From Streptomyces sp. DI166 (GTDB lineage Bacteria > Actinomycetota > Actinomycetes > Streptomycetales > Streptomycetaceae): a stretch of 64,000 nucleotides of DNA. A model generated the notes under the pieces. That model made no database searches and was not told the DNA's origin. It saw only the letters and a program-made list of their open reading frames with translations. Both the position numbers and the translations under genes were made by a program. The stretch is from positions 1 to 64,000 of the forward strand of contig NZ_FLSP01000036.1 in the NCBI RefSeq assembly GCF_900091315.1, read 5' to 3'. Positions 1 through 7,786 of the stretch are shown piece after piece. The first letter of the stretch is position 1. Each line of letters opens with the position of its first letter.

Positions 1-331
1 TCTGCTTGTAGCGGAGCTTGAGAATCGGCACGCACCAGCGCCGCACCCTCCGGTAGAGGGCAGCGGTGACGATCTCTCCGAAGTCACCGTGCCGCACCGC
101 GACTCGTGTGGGGAACTTGTTGGCGCGCAGGTAGGCTGCGACCTCCGGGGACCCCAAGTCGTCGAACACGAGTGCGAGCTCGCTGGGAGCGAGATAGTTG
201 CGGGCCACATCGCGGCCGAGCTGGTCCATCAGCTCCTCGTCATCGAGTTCTCCAGACTCGACGAGGGCCTCATAGTGCAGCTCGCCCTCTGGCTGCTCCA
301 CTGGCTCCTGCTCCAGCCACTTGCCGAACAT
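1..331 (-). CDS. Partial protein, possibly HamA/DUF1837-like nuclease (N-terminal part)
   Basis: A minus-strand reading frame opens at ATG 329-331 and runs off the left edge, giving about 110 residues. A G-rich Shine-Dalgarno (GGGGG, about 6 nt upstream) supports the start. The first 60 residues are acidic (MFGKWLEQEP...). They are followed by a conserved-looking segment with RHGDFGEIVTAAL and, 20 residues later, PILKLRYKQ. This pairing of a GD(F/M)GE helix with an LR(Y/W)K strand recalls actinobacterial proteins I associate with the HamA/DUF1837 nuclease group, but the catalytic half lies outside the window. The family call is inference; that the frame is coding is well supported by codon use and the start site. 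A defence role would fit its neighbours. Confidence 0.5.
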   Translation of the reverse strand, partial: MFGKWLEQEPVEQPEGELHYEALVESGELDDEELMDQLGRDVARNYLAPSELALVFDDLGSPEVAAYLRANKFPTRVAVRHGDFGEIVTAALYRRVRRWCVPILKLRYKQ

Positions 332-592
332 ACGTACCCCCGAACTCGCTGGTTCTCCCTCCGTCCTCATTGTCACGTATGCCACTCGAGCGCGAGACCC
401 GCTTATGCGCAGCTGGAAGCAGGAGTCCGATGCCTGCCTCGACCCCCAGGAGAGCGCGGACCACGATCCGTGTCAGACGGAGGGCAGGGCGCTCACCGTC
501 ACGTCAGCGGCCAGGAAGGCAAGTCGGCTTCGTGGCATCGCGGTCTTAAACGTTCCGCTTCAACGTGTAGCGGGTGACATACCACCACGTCA

Positions 593-656
593 CTGACCTG
601 GCAAACGTGCAGGTCAGAAGGGGTCCGACTTTCAGGAGTCGGGCCCCTGGTTTTTT
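593..656 (+). terminator. Tandem hairpins ending in a rho-independent terminator
   Basis: The first hairpin is CTGACCTG (593-600) with CAGGTCAG (610-617). The second pairs 619-630 with 637-648 (AGGGGTCCGACT with AGTCGGGCCCCT, one G-T pair), has a 6-nt loop, and is followed by GG and six T residues (651-656). That is a textbook plus-strand intrinsic terminator. There is no plus-strand gene directly upstream, so it may end a small RNA or a deleted gene. Confidence 0.75.
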
Positions 657-657
657 C

Positions 658-744
658 CCGTGCTGGGATGGTGCTGGGAAATCTGATCCCTTGTCACCTG
701 TCATCACCCCTGCTCACCTCTACCGTGCTGGGATCGTGCTGGGA
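658..744. repeat. Direct repeat pair, 22 bp with 21 matches
   Basis: Positions 658-679 and 723-744 are identical except for one base (G against C at the thirteenth position). Each unit itself contains GTGCTGGGA twice. A shorter related piece (CCGTGCTGG) occurs near 758-766. The repeats directly follow the terminator at 619-656. Integrase or regulator arm sites are possible, but nothing in the sequence decides this. Confidence 0.6.
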
Positions 745-908
745 GCCGGTGAGGCTCCCGTGCTGGTTCGTGGGCAGCAACTCCGCAGGAGGGATGCGGG
801 GGCCACCGAGCAGCCTGCACTTGCGCTTTCATTACGGCTCCGAAGGCCCTAGCGGAAACAAATCCGCACCTGCCCGACGTTGTCGATCTCCGAGCCGAGG
901 AGGGGAAG

Positions 909-1805
909 GTGTCGGGCCTGAAGCTGTTCCGCACGGAGACGACGAATAGCGGCATGACCGAGGTCATGCCGCGTCTTGCTGAGATCGAGGCCGATGTACA
1001 GAGTCTCGTCGAGGCGCATATGGAGACGCTGCTGGGCGTCCGGTTCCTGGCGAGCGAATACAGCACCGGACCGGTGCACGGGGGCCGGATCGACTCGCTC
1101 GGGCTGGACGAGAACGGCTCTCCGGTCATCGTCGAGTACAAGCGGGGCACGGATGCCGGCGTGATCAATCAGGGCCTGTTCTACCTGGCGTGGCTGATGG
1201 ACCACCGGGCTGAGTTCGAGCACCTGGTCCGCGACCGGCTCGGGGTGACGGCCGCGTCCCAGGTCCTGTGGAGCGGCCCGCGCCTCATCTGCATCGCCGG
1301 CGACTTCACCCGCTACGACGTGCACGCCGTGCGCGAGCACCGGCGCTCGATCGACTTGGTCCGCTACCGACTCTTCGGCAGCGACCTGCTCGGGCTTGAG
1401 ACCGTGGCCTCCGTGAGCGGCGGCGTGCAGGTGGCCCGACGGGCACGGCGCCAGTCTGTTGTCCAGGCAGTGGCCGACGTCCAGGGTGCGGCGATGATTG
1501 AGCTGGCGGGCGCGGTCGACGAAGTCCTGCTCGGGCTCGGGGACGGTGTGAATCGCGTGGAGCGCAAGACGTACTGGGCGTACCAGCGGCTGCGGAACTT
1601 CGCCTGCCTGTGTCCGCCGCAGCGGAGCAAGCTGCTGGTCTACCTGAAGGTCGACCCGAAGGACGTCGACCTTGTCCCGGGATTCACCCGGGATGTCTCT
1701 GGTCTCGGTCACCACGGGACGGGTGATCTGGAGGTGCAGTTGCGTACGCCGAGGGATGTGGAGCGGGCGCAAGATCTGTTCCTGGCGAGCTACGCGGCGG
1801 CGTGA
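909..1805 (+). CDS. DUF5655 protein with PD-(D/E)xK nuclease-like N-terminal domain
   Basis: 298 residues from GTG 909, with GAGGAGG about 6 nt upstream. The N-terminal half has GGRIDSLGLDENGSPVIVEYKRG. Asp62, Glu76 and Lys78 match the D...ExK metal-binding signature of PD-(D/E)xK nucleases, as in NucS/DUF91-like proteins. The C-terminal roughly 100 residues (from about Val201) match DUF5655, with the LRNFACLCPPQ and VPGFTRDVSGLGHHGTG blocks. A DNA-acting role is therefore likely, but the substrate is unknown. The gene stands alone on the plus strand, and its last 118 bp and downstream flank recur at 8294-8515. The long antisense frame here is a shadow, because the protein families match only this strand. 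Confidence 0.85.
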   Translation: MSGLKLFRTETTNSGMTEVMPRLAEIEADVQSLVEAHMETLLGVRFLASEYSTGPVHGGRIDSLGLDENGSPVIVEYKRGTDAGVINQGLFYLAWLMDHRAEFEHLVRDRLGVTAASQVLWSGPRLICIAGDFTRYDVHAVREHRRSIDLVRYRLFGSDLLGLETVASVSGGVQVARRARRQSVVQAVADVQGAAMIELAGAVDEVLLGLGDGVNRVERKTYWAYQRLRNFACLCPPQRSKLLVYLKVDPKDVDLVPGFTRDVSGLGHHGTGDLEVQLRTPRDVERAQDLFLASYAAA

Positions 1806-1911
1806 TCGCTGGCGGGTTCCTCGGTCGTGCCTGCTCGTGTGGGCGGTCCGGGCTCGTCGTGTGATGCCTTTCGACGTAGGGACAGGACGTGGCGGTGGAC
1901 TACCAATGATG
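1688..1911. repeat. Left copy of about 220-bp imperfect direct repeat
   Basis: This covers the last 39 codons of the DUF5655 gene and about 105 bp downstream. It aligns without large gaps to 8294-8515, with matching words such as GTACGCCGAGGGA, GAGCGGGCGCA and TCGACGTA in the same order. Similarity ends at the CAATGATG / CAATGACG block, exactly where the hairpin at 1911 starts. The block between the copies is the nucleotide-handling cluster. Confidence 0.8.
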
Positions 1912-1949
1912 CGCGGGGTCGCCGGTTTGGCTAACCGGCGACCCCGCGC
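1911..1949. repeat. Hairpin element, copy 1
   Basis: A perfect 17-bp stem (1911-1927 with 1933-1949) closes a TGGCT loop. The top, CGCCGGTTTGGCTAACCGG plus the next two bases (1920-1940), and the right flank GCTATGTTGC are shared exactly with the hairpin at 41380-41417, while the lower stem differs in sequence yet stays paired. There is no T-run, so it is not a typical intrinsic terminator. It lies between the converging ends of the DUF5655 and methyltransferase genes. Confidence 0.75.
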
Positions 1950-2102
1950 TATGTTGCGCTGCCCCACGCTCACACGGTGCGCTGAACCTCTTGGCTCACC
2001 GCGCAATGGCTCAGCGGCGGGAGTCCTCGTGCCGTGCGTCGGGCCGACTAGCGCTACTGGTAGCCGAAGGCTCCTGTCTGCGCCGACGGCTGGGCGGGCG
2101 CG

Positions 2103-2840
2103 CTACTTCGTCGCGATGACGTAGACGCTGCCCCACTGGCGCTTCGGGTTGGCGATGGTGGGGTCGAACGTCCAGGGTTCGACGGTGGTGAAGCCGGCCT
2201 CGGTGAAGAGCTGGACAAGCTTGTCGTGGTCGTAGGCCCACAGGTGCGGGGTGTACGTGGGGTCGTCGTCCTGGTCTCGGAAGACGAGATTGACGAGGTC
2301 GAGTCGGGTGTTGATGTCGCCGAGGCCGTCGCGCTTGGCGTACCAGCGCCGGATCATCTCGTCGGAGCCTTCCAGGGCGGCCGGGTACTGGCTCAAGGCG
2401 AGGGCGGCGTCGGGAACACCAGTAACGATCCGGCCGCCCTGTACAAGGACTCGGTGGGCCTCTCGGGCATAGTGCTTCACGGAGCGCGGGTAGTCGATGT
2501 GCTCCAGGAAGTGCTCGGAGAAGATCTCCTCGGCGCTGTCGTCCTGAAGGGGTATTCCTTCGCGGATGTCCCAGAGGAGGTCGGCCGGCGGGACGAGGTC
2601 GATGTTGAAGAAGCCGTCGATGCGGTGGGCCCCGCCGCCGATCTGGACCTTGGCGGGCTTGTCGTCGATGCGGCCGTTGGGCCAGGCGTGGCGGCTGGCG
2701 TGGTGGTAGCGGTGGAGTTTGATCTCCTTGGAGGCGGCCCGGAGTGCGCGGGCAAGGCCGTGGGTGGTGGCGGGGTCGACGAGGACGGCTTCGATCTGCT
2801 CGCTGAGAAGGTCGACGGAAGGTACACCGAAGGGACTCAT
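2103..2840 (-). CDS. Class I SAM-dependent methyltransferase
   Basis: 245 residues from ATG 2840; an alternative GTG lies one codon upstream, and AGGAG sits 5-8 nt before them. The segment KVQIGGGAHRIDGFFNIDL is the usual glycine-rich motif I and acidic strand of class I methyltransferases. It is followed by IFSEHFLEHI and a HRVLVQGGRIVTGVPD strand, as in small-molecule methyltransferases of the Methyltransf_11 type. The substrate cannot be read from sequence. It is the last gene of the minus-strand series that starts with ndk, 51 bp after the unknown 463-residue gene, so it probably acts in the same pathway. Confidence 0.85.
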   Translation of the reverse strand: MSPFGVPSVDLLSEQIEAVLVDPATTHGLARALRAASKEIKLHRYHHASRHAWPNGRIDDKPAKVQIGGGAHRIDGFFNIDLVPPADLLWDIREGIPLQDDSAEEIFSEHFLEHIDYPRSVKHYAREAHRVLVQGGRIVTGVPDAALALSQYPAALEGSDEMIRRWYAKRDGLGDINTRLDLVNLVFRDQDDDPTYTPHLWAYDHDKLVQLFTEAGFTTVEPWTFDPTIANPKRQWGSVYVIATK

Positions 2841-2891
2841 CACGGGGGCTCCTGTGCGAGAGTGCTTGTGATGGGTGGATCCGCTGGTGGC

Positions 2892-4283
2892 TCAGGCGGC
2901 GCTAGGTGCGGGGGACCACTGGTTGTTGCGCATGAGGGTGTACTTGATGTCCACCAGTCGCGGGGCGATGGTCAGCGAGAGCTCCTCGGCCGGGTGCAGG
3001 TGCCCGGCCTCGTCCTGCTCGGCGCGCCAGACGCGGTAGTCGAGGTTGGGGTAGGCCGGGTTGATGCCGACCTCACCTTTGGGGATCGTGCCGTTGAACG
3101 GGGCGACGATGTCCATGTGGTTCCAGTAGTTCCAGGCTTGCAGCGCCTTGTGCTGGTCGAAGTAGAAGTAGAAGTCGGGGTAGCGGCCGAATGTGCGCAA
3201 CTCCCGGTGGATGAGATGGCCCAGCAGAGGGCCGAGCTGGGTGGCCAGGGAGTCGAACTCCCAGCGCGTGTGGTGCCAGGCTTCGGGGGCGTTGCCGGGT
3301 GCGAAGAAGCGGGCTGCGGCGAGATAGCTGATCCGCTCGACCAAGTACGCGCTCGCGTGGCTGGCATCGATGGTCGGGTCGACTCGGTGGATGAGCGCGG
3401 AGAGCTGCTTCGGGCGGGGACGGAACCTCGTCAGGTCGAACTTGCCGGCCATGGTGGGGAAGGTGGCGAACAGCATCTCCTTGTATAGCCAGTTGTTCAG
3501 CTCACCGAGTTCGGCCAGGCGCTGGGTCTGGTGCGAGACCGAGTGGAGCATCAGGTATTCAGCGACCGCTTCGAAGTACAGGTAGCCGAGGATCGGCAGG
3601 CGGGGGATCGTCTCGTCAAGCAGCTTGAGGAACGGATCGGCTTCTACCCGAGTGCCCTGGTAGGCGACGGCGGCAGCAGTGGCGAGGAACGCAGCCGAAT
3701 TCTTGACGCGGCTGACGACGGTTTCGCGCAGCTGGTGTCGTTCGTTCTTGCTCAGCAGATATTCGAGGTGGCTGTAGATCTGCAGGTGGATGAGGCCCAG
3801 ACGCAGGTAGTCCACGCCGGCGAGCCCGCGGTACACCTGAGGCGGGGTGTCGATCTCGAAGATCAGCGGGGTGGGGACGCGGTCGGTGACGCCGAGCTTG
3901 GCCAGGAAGGTCGGCGCTTCCTTGGTCAGGACGTAGGCGCCCAGGTTGTGCATACGGAAGCCCTGGTCGGTCGCGGTGAGAGGCGCGCAGTAGATGCTTC
4001 CGACGAGGCAACCGCCCGACGGGTAGAGCACTCCCTGCCGGCTGATCTCCTCCAGAGCGTGGGTGACGTGCAGCAGGTGCAGCTTGCCGTTGCCGCTCAG
4101 GGCTTCGAAGAGGGCGTTCTGCCGCAACAGGTGGCCGTTCGGAGTGTCCTCGGCGAGCCGTCTGTCCCAGCCTGCGGCCTGAGTGGCGAGCGGGTCGGTG
4201 TCGTCGGAGGGACTGGGGATGAGGGTGGAGTCGAAGAAGGCGTGGGCGTCGGCCCACAGGTGGTAAGCGTCGAGGAAGTCCAC
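2892..4283 (-). CDS. Conserved-looking protein of unknown family, 463 residues
   Basis: I chose GTG 4283, which follows the stop of the HD gene by 2 nt; the open frame continues upstream but overlaps that gene and there turns arginine-rich and shadow-like. The protein is soluble, rich in aromatic and histidine residues (LHLLHVTHALEEI, RYPDFYFYFDQHKALQAWNY), and has no signal peptide or membrane helix. I recognise no domain. GCLVGSIYCAPL and IPKGEVGINPAYPN look like loop motifs. Tight spacing to the HD gene and position before the methyltransferase suggest it is a core enzyme or scaffold of this cluster. It is the clearest unknown in the left half. Confidence 0.8.
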   Translation of the reverse strand: MDFLDAYHLWADAHAFFDSTLIPSPSDDTDPLATQAAGWDRRLAEDTPNGHLLRQNALFEALSGNGKLHLLHVTHALEEISRQGVLYPSGGCLVGSIYCAPLTATDQGFRMHNLGAYVLTKEAPTFLAKLGVTDRVPTPLIFEIDTPPQVYRGLAGVDYLRLGLIHLQIYSHLEYLLSKNERHQLRETVVSRVKNSAAFLATAAAVAYQGTRVEADPFLKLLDETIPRLPILGYLYFEAVAEYLMLHSVSHQTQRLAELGELNNWLYKEMLFATFPTMAGKFDLTRFRPRPKQLSALIHRVDPTIDASHASAYLVERISYLAAARFFAPGNAPEAWHHTRWEFDSLATQLGPLLGHLIHRELRTFGRYPDFYFYFDQHKALQAWNYWNHMDIVAPFNGTIPKGEVGINPAYPNLDYRVWRAEQDEAGHLHPAEELSLTIAPRLVDIKYTLMRNNQWSPAPSAA

Positions 4284-4285
4284 GG

Positions 4286-5050
4286 CTAGACCAGGCCCTT
4301 CTCGGCGAGCGCGTAGCGGACGGCTGTGGTGCCGCTGGCCCCGGCGAGGTGGGCCCGCTCGGAGACGAGGACCAGGTTGAAGGCGAGACCGCGTAGCTGG
4401 TCGAAGGCGGGCTCGCGGACGTACCGGGCGTCCGGCCACCACTTCAGCTTCGGCAGACGGTAGCGGTCCAGGGCATCGGCGGCCTTGACCACGTCGGTGA
4501 TGCGCTCGGCCCGGGCGTGGTCGGCCTTGTCGTCTGCGGTGAACGCTTCGTACGGGATGTCGTGCAGGCGGATGGCGGTGCATGCCTGCACGATCCGTCG
4601 GGGTGTCGCGGTGAGGCCGAAGTGGCCCCAGACAGTATCAGCGTTCGCAGCGAGCCAGATGGCCGCGCGGGCGCCGTGTCCGCGGTCGTCCTGGTCGTGG
4701 CGCCGCTGGCAGTCGTGGATGGCGGCGGCGAGGATTGCGGTGGCTGCGTCGGCCTCGGCGAGGCCGTTCACCTCGGCGAGGAGGGCGGCGAGCGCCGCCG
4801 TCCTCATGGCGTGCCGGACTCCGTGGAGCGAGGTGTACAGGCGAGGGTCTGCCCACCATCGGGTGGGCAGACCGCCGTGCGCGAGCAACTCCTTCGACTG
4901 CGGGCGCAAGGCTGGCTGTGGCGCCGGCGGGAGGTCGGGCCTGTTGTCGCTGATCCATGCGACGGTGGCGCGGTCCATGTGCTGGTGGAGCGGGAGCTGC
5001 CCTCGGGCAGCCAGATCGATCAGACTTGCGGTCAACGGGGTCGTGCTCAC
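4286..5050 (-). CDS. HD-domain phosphohydrolase-like protein
   Basis: 254 residues from GTG 5050. The HD superfamily pattern is present in order: HGVRHAMRT, then AAIHDCQRRHDQDDRGHGAR (the His-Asp pair), then IRLHDI, and finally VVKAADALDRYR with the last metal-ligand Asp. The family hydrolyses phosphomonoesters or phosphodiesters, often of nucleotides. It lies 39 bp downstream of the CYTH gene and 2 nt before the unknown gene, so co-translation is likely. A nucleotide substrate made or consumed by the CYTH protein is an inference from context only. Confidence 0.8.
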   Translation of the reverse strand: MSTTPLTASLIDLAARGQLPLHQHMDRATVAWISDNRPDLPPAPQPALRPQSKELLAHGGLPTRWWADPRLYTSLHGVRHAMRTAALAALLAEVNGLAEADAATAILAAAIHDCQRRHDQDDRGHGARAAIWLAANADTVWGHFGLTATPRRIVQACTAIRLHDIPYEAFTADDKADHARAERITDVVKAADALDRYRLPKLKWWPDARYVREPAFDQLRGLAFNLVLVSERAHLAGASGTTAVRYALAEKGLV

Positions 5051-5089
5051 TCGTGCCCACCCCCTTGGTGGTCTCCGTGGTGATGTCCC

Positions 5090-5674
5090 CTACCGGATCG
5101 GCGCGGCCTGCTGCTCGCGCTCCTTGCGCTCCTTCTCGGCCGCCTCGAAGGCAGCGGTGAAGTCGGCCAGCTCCTGCTCCGTCATCAAGGTCACGCCGAG
5201 CGTCGTGGCGACGTCCGTGATCTTGGCCTCGGCCTCGGCGCGGGCGGCGTTCGAGGCGCCGTCCTCCAGCAGGACCTCAAACTCGGCGTGGTAGCCCCAC
5301 GCCTCACTCCACTTGACCGCGATCTCGACGCCGTCGAGGCGGAAGTTGTGACGGAAGTTGAACGCCTCGTGCATCGTCGTCTCGAATCCGAGGGCGTTGA
5401 ACACCTTTACCGCGGCGGGAACGTCGGCTGGGGCGATGGCGAACTCGGTCTCCGCGAATGCCGCGCCCTGCCCGATCTTGCTCCCCTTGAGTGTGATCTT
5501 GGCGGTGCCGGCAGCGGTGTTGTCGGTGACCTTCAGAAGCTGGTCGGGGAGCACGTAGAAGTAGATGTGCTTGTCGTCGGGGCCCAGGTCCTCCCCGTCC
5601 GCCTTCAGGCGGGTGACGAGCTGGTCGTGAACCTCCTTGGTGAAGCGGGCGCGCATCTCGATCTCGACGGCCAC
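5090..5674 (-). CDS. CYTH-domain protein (class IV adenylate cyclase / triphosphatase-like)
   Basis: 194 residues from GTG 5674, chosen because GAGGAGG lies 9 nt upstream; an in-frame ATG nine codons earlier has no such site. The N-terminus VAVEIEMRARF holds the ExExK signature in ExExR form (residues 4-8). Basic and acidic strands then alternate as in the CYTH tunnel fold: ITLKGSKIG, FNFRHNFRLDGVEIAVKWSE, AEFEVLLED. CYTH members are adenylyl cyclases, thiamine triphosphatases or inorganic triphosphatases, and sequence alone does not choose between them. The C-terminus is a charged helix. Its neighbours (HD, Ndk, Nudix) all act on nucleotides or phosphate esters. Confidence 0.75.
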   Translation of the reverse strand: MAVEIEMRARFTKEVHDQLVTRLKADGEDLGPDDKHIYFYVLPDQLLKVTDNTAAGTAKITLKGSKIGQGAAFAETEFAIAPADVPAAVKVFNALGFETTMHEAFNFRHNFRLDGVEIAVKWSEAWGYHAEFEVLLEDGASNAARAEAEAKITDVATTLGVTLMTEQELADFTAAFEAAEKERKEREQQAAPIR

Positions 5675-5830
5675 GGGGCTGTGCCTCCTCGTTTCAGGCA
5701 AGGCGAAGCTAGCCGGACCCTGCCGTTCGGGGCCTGTCCGGTCGGGCGATCGCTATGGGGCTGGTGGTCGAACGCGGGGTGATGCGGCCAATTCCGTCCC
5801 GGCCGCATCACCCCGGGGGATCGGTGGGTT

Positions 5831-6130
5831 TCAGCCCAGGGCGCCGAAGCGCTCCTGGACGACACCTGAATGCAGGTAGGTCGGCAGCTGGACGCCTCCC
5901 ACCGACGTGCGGCCGGTGGCGACTTGCTCCTCCGTCTCGCTGGGGAAGCCCTCCAGCAGACGGAGGCACTGCTCGGCCCACTCACGCGAAGCGGGCCAGT
6001 CGCCCAGGTCGCGGTGGCGCGCCGCCAGGGCATACGCGGTCTCGGTGGCCGCCCACAGGTCGGTCGCCAGCTCACGCTGGAAGATCGACTCCAGCTCGTC
6101 GGTGGAGGCCAGGCGGGTCTGGTTGGTCAT
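5831..6130 (-). CDS. Small protein of unknown function, 99 residues
   Basis: ATG 6130 has GAGAGGG 4 nt upstream. The protein (MTNQTRLASTDELESIFQ...) is mostly helical. One segment, AAARHRDLGDWPASREWAEQCLRLLEGFP, resembles a single TPR-like helical pair, and the C-terminal part is glycine-rich. There is no membrane helix or signal. It sits 80 bp after ndk and 156 bp before the CYTH gene. Codon use matches its neighbours, so I take it as a real member of the cluster, perhaps a binding subunit. Confidence 0.7.
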   Translation of the reverse strand: MTNQTRLASTDELESIFQRELATDLWAATETAYALAARHRDLGDWPASREWAEQCLRLLEGFPSETEEQVATGRTSVGGVQLPTYLHSGVVQERFGALG

Positions 6131-6210
6131 GGTGCCCTCTCGGTTCAGACGGTCGTGCCCCAGTGGTGATCAACGCGACGGCGTCCCCGCAGTGACGCCG
6201 TGACCCGCTG

Positions 6211-6720
6211 CTAGTAGGTGTAGATCTCGGCCAGCGTCTTGTAGTCATGCAGCTCGCCCTTGTCGAACCAGAGCTCCACCTCCTGCTTGGCCTCCTCCGC
6301 GTTGCCGGAAGCGTGTACGAGGTTCGCGACGGCCTTGCCGGAGGCGATGCTGGCCGCGGCGCTGTAGTGCGAGAAGTCGCCCCGCACCGTGCCGGCCGGA
6401 GCCTGGTTCGGGTACGTGCTGCCGACGATCTTGCGGACGGTGGCGATGGCGTCGAAGCCCTCCAGCACCAGGGCGATGACCGGGCCCTGCTGCATGAACG
6501 TCGACGTGACGTTGTAGACCTCCGAGCCCAGCCGTTCCTCAAGGTCGAAGTAGTGCCGACGGGTGAACTCCTCGTCCATCCACTTCATCTTGGTGCCGAC
6601 GATCTTCAGCGCGGCGTCCTCGAACCGCGCGATGATCCTTCCTGCCAGGCCACGCGCCAGCGCATCGGGCTTGAGCAGGACGAGCGTGCGCTCGACGGTG
6701 TGTACCTCAACCTCGGACAT
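6211..6720 (-). CDS. ndk: Nucleoside diphosphate kinase
   Basis: 169 residues from ATG 6720. An in-frame start 14 codons upstream is less likely because it lies in the putative operator region. The N-terminus ERTLVLLKPDAL is the Ndk signature, and the phosphohistidine motif is NLVHASG with His136. The protein moves the gamma phosphate between nucleoside triphosphates and diphosphates. It is longer than the usual roughly 140-residue Streptomyces housekeeping enzyme, with an insertion around residues 100-135 and a different tail, so it is probably a second, cluster-specific Ndk. It is the first gene of the minus-strand series. Confidence 0.9.
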   Translation of the reverse strand: MSEVEVHTVERTLVLLKPDALARGLAGRIIARFEDAALKIVGTKMKWMDEEFTRRHYFDLEERLGSEVYNVTSTFMQQGPVIALVLEGFDAIATVRKIVGSTYPNQAPAGTVRGDFSHYSAAASIASGKAVANLVHASGNAEEAKQEVELWFDKGELHDYKTLAEIYTY

Positions 6721-6750
6721 GGCTCCCTTTCGCCTTGCCAGTAACGGCAT

Positions 6751-6763
6751 ATTGACGGTCAAT
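6751..6763. promoter_or_regulatory. Candidate operator palindrome
   Basis: ATTGACGGTCAAT is a perfect palindrome around a central G. It lies 31 bp upstream of the ndk start, in the 406-bp divergent region between ndk and the HTH-Nudix gene. The right arm read on the minus strand supplies TTGACC, which could be a -35 box, so a repressor bound here would block ndk transcription. The HTH-Nudix protein is an obvious candidate ligand. This is inference. Confidence 0.35.
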
Positions 6764-7126
6764 CATCCGTCACCAATTGAGGTTACCGGCGCCGCCCGGG
6801 GTGCTCGGGCGAGCATGCAATACCCCGGATGGGTGGACGTCGGCATGGCATCGCTGACCAGCCAACCGAGGTGACCGATCCAGCCAACTTTGCCTCCCTT
6901 GTCGTCCGCCGGTGATAGGCACCTAGAATCCCCACGTGATCGTCTGGTGCACTCGTCCCTTCTGTGGCCTGCCCAAGGGTTGAGCCTGTGGTGGGTGCTT
7001 GCCCGGCTCCTGGCGACTCCGATTCTTCCGACGCTCCAGCTGCGTGACCATGCAGTGCCAGTGCGGTAGGAGTGCACCTTCCGCGCGCAGGTTCCTGCAC
7101 CAGAGCGACGATGAGGGGGCAGCATC

Positions 7127-7786
7127 ATGGACGTGGTCGAGCGCTGGACCGGCCGCTACGCCTGCCTGTTGCAGTCCGCCCTACGTCTCGGCAACGAACA
7201 GTTCGCCGCTCACCTGGGCATCGCCGTGAGAACCGTGGCCGCTTGGCACTCCGACGCGTCCGTCGTCCCTCGCAGGGAGATGCAGCAGCTCCTCGACACG
7301 GCCTACGAACAAGCTCCCGCGGCTGCACGGCAGCGCTTCACGCTACTGCTGGCGAAGGAGCGGGGCCCGACAGATTCGACACCGTCAGGTGCCCAGGCGC
7401 TGCGCGTGGCCATCGCTGTGGTCATTCGTAACCGAGATGTACTGCTCGTGTGCCGGCGCGACGACGACGCCGCCGGGATCACCTGGCAGTTCCCGGCCGG
7501 TGTCATCAAGCCAGGAGCCAAGGCGGAGACCACCACCGTGCGGGAAACCTTGGACGAAACGGGCGTCCACTGTGCGGTCCGGCAGCGCCTTGGTAACCGG
7601 CTTCATCCCGTGACCGGCGTGCTGTGTGAGTACTTCCTCTGCGAATACCTGGCGGGCGAAGCCAGCAACACCGACGCAGTCGAGAACATCGACGTCATGT
7701 GGGTCCCAAGAAACTCGGTCCCCCGCTTCATCCCCGTAGATACGATCTTCCCACCCATCCTGGCTGTCCTGGAGGAGCAGACGTGA
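7127..7786 (+). CDS. HTH-Nudix fusion protein, likely regulator
   Basis: 219 residues from ATG 7127, with GAGGGGG 7 nt upstream. Residues 20-70 form an XRE-type helix-turn-helix (LGNEQFAAHLGIAVRTVAAW). Residues 95-215 are a Nudix domain. The Nudix box runs from Gly125 to Val147 and is altered: the first Glu is Ala131 and the usual EE pair is Asp143-Glu144, while Arg139 and Glu140 remain. Catalysis may be weak, so the domain may serve as a nucleotide sensor for the HTH. It diverges from ndk and overlaps the next Nudix gene by 4 nt (GTGA). Confidence 0.85.
   Translation: MDVVERWTGRYACLLQSALRLGNEQFAAHLGIAVRTVAAWHSDASVVPRREMQQLLDTAYEQAPAAARQRFTLLLAKERGPTDSTPSGAQALRVAIAVVIRNRDVLLVCRRDDDAAGITWQFPAGVIKPGAKAETTTVRETLDETGVHCAVRQRLGNRLHPVTGVLCEYFLCEYLAGEASNTDAVENIDVMWVPRNSVPRFIPVDTIFPPILAVLEEQT

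Larger units (their letters stand above)
332..908. other. Gene-free stretch with hairpins and short direct repeats
   Basis: No frame in this 577 bp shows convincing codon bias, start and Shine-Dalgarno together. It holds an 8-bp inverted repeat (593-617), a strong plus-strand terminator (619-656) with no recognisable gene in front of it, and near-identical 22-bp direct repeats (658-679 and 723-744). No tRNA-like cloverleaf or integrase remnant was found, so calling it an attachment region would be speculation. Confidence 0.6.

Noticed and set aside
849..2006. 385-codon antisense frame over the DUF5655 gene
   Set aside because: Arg/Pro/His-rich shadow of a GC-rich gene; the plus strand gives a recognisable family and nuclease motif.
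2226..3488. 420-codon plus-strand frame with Val/Gly-rich product
   Set aside because: It is the antisense shadow of the methyltransferase and the 463-residue gene; composition is typical of complementary high-GC frames.
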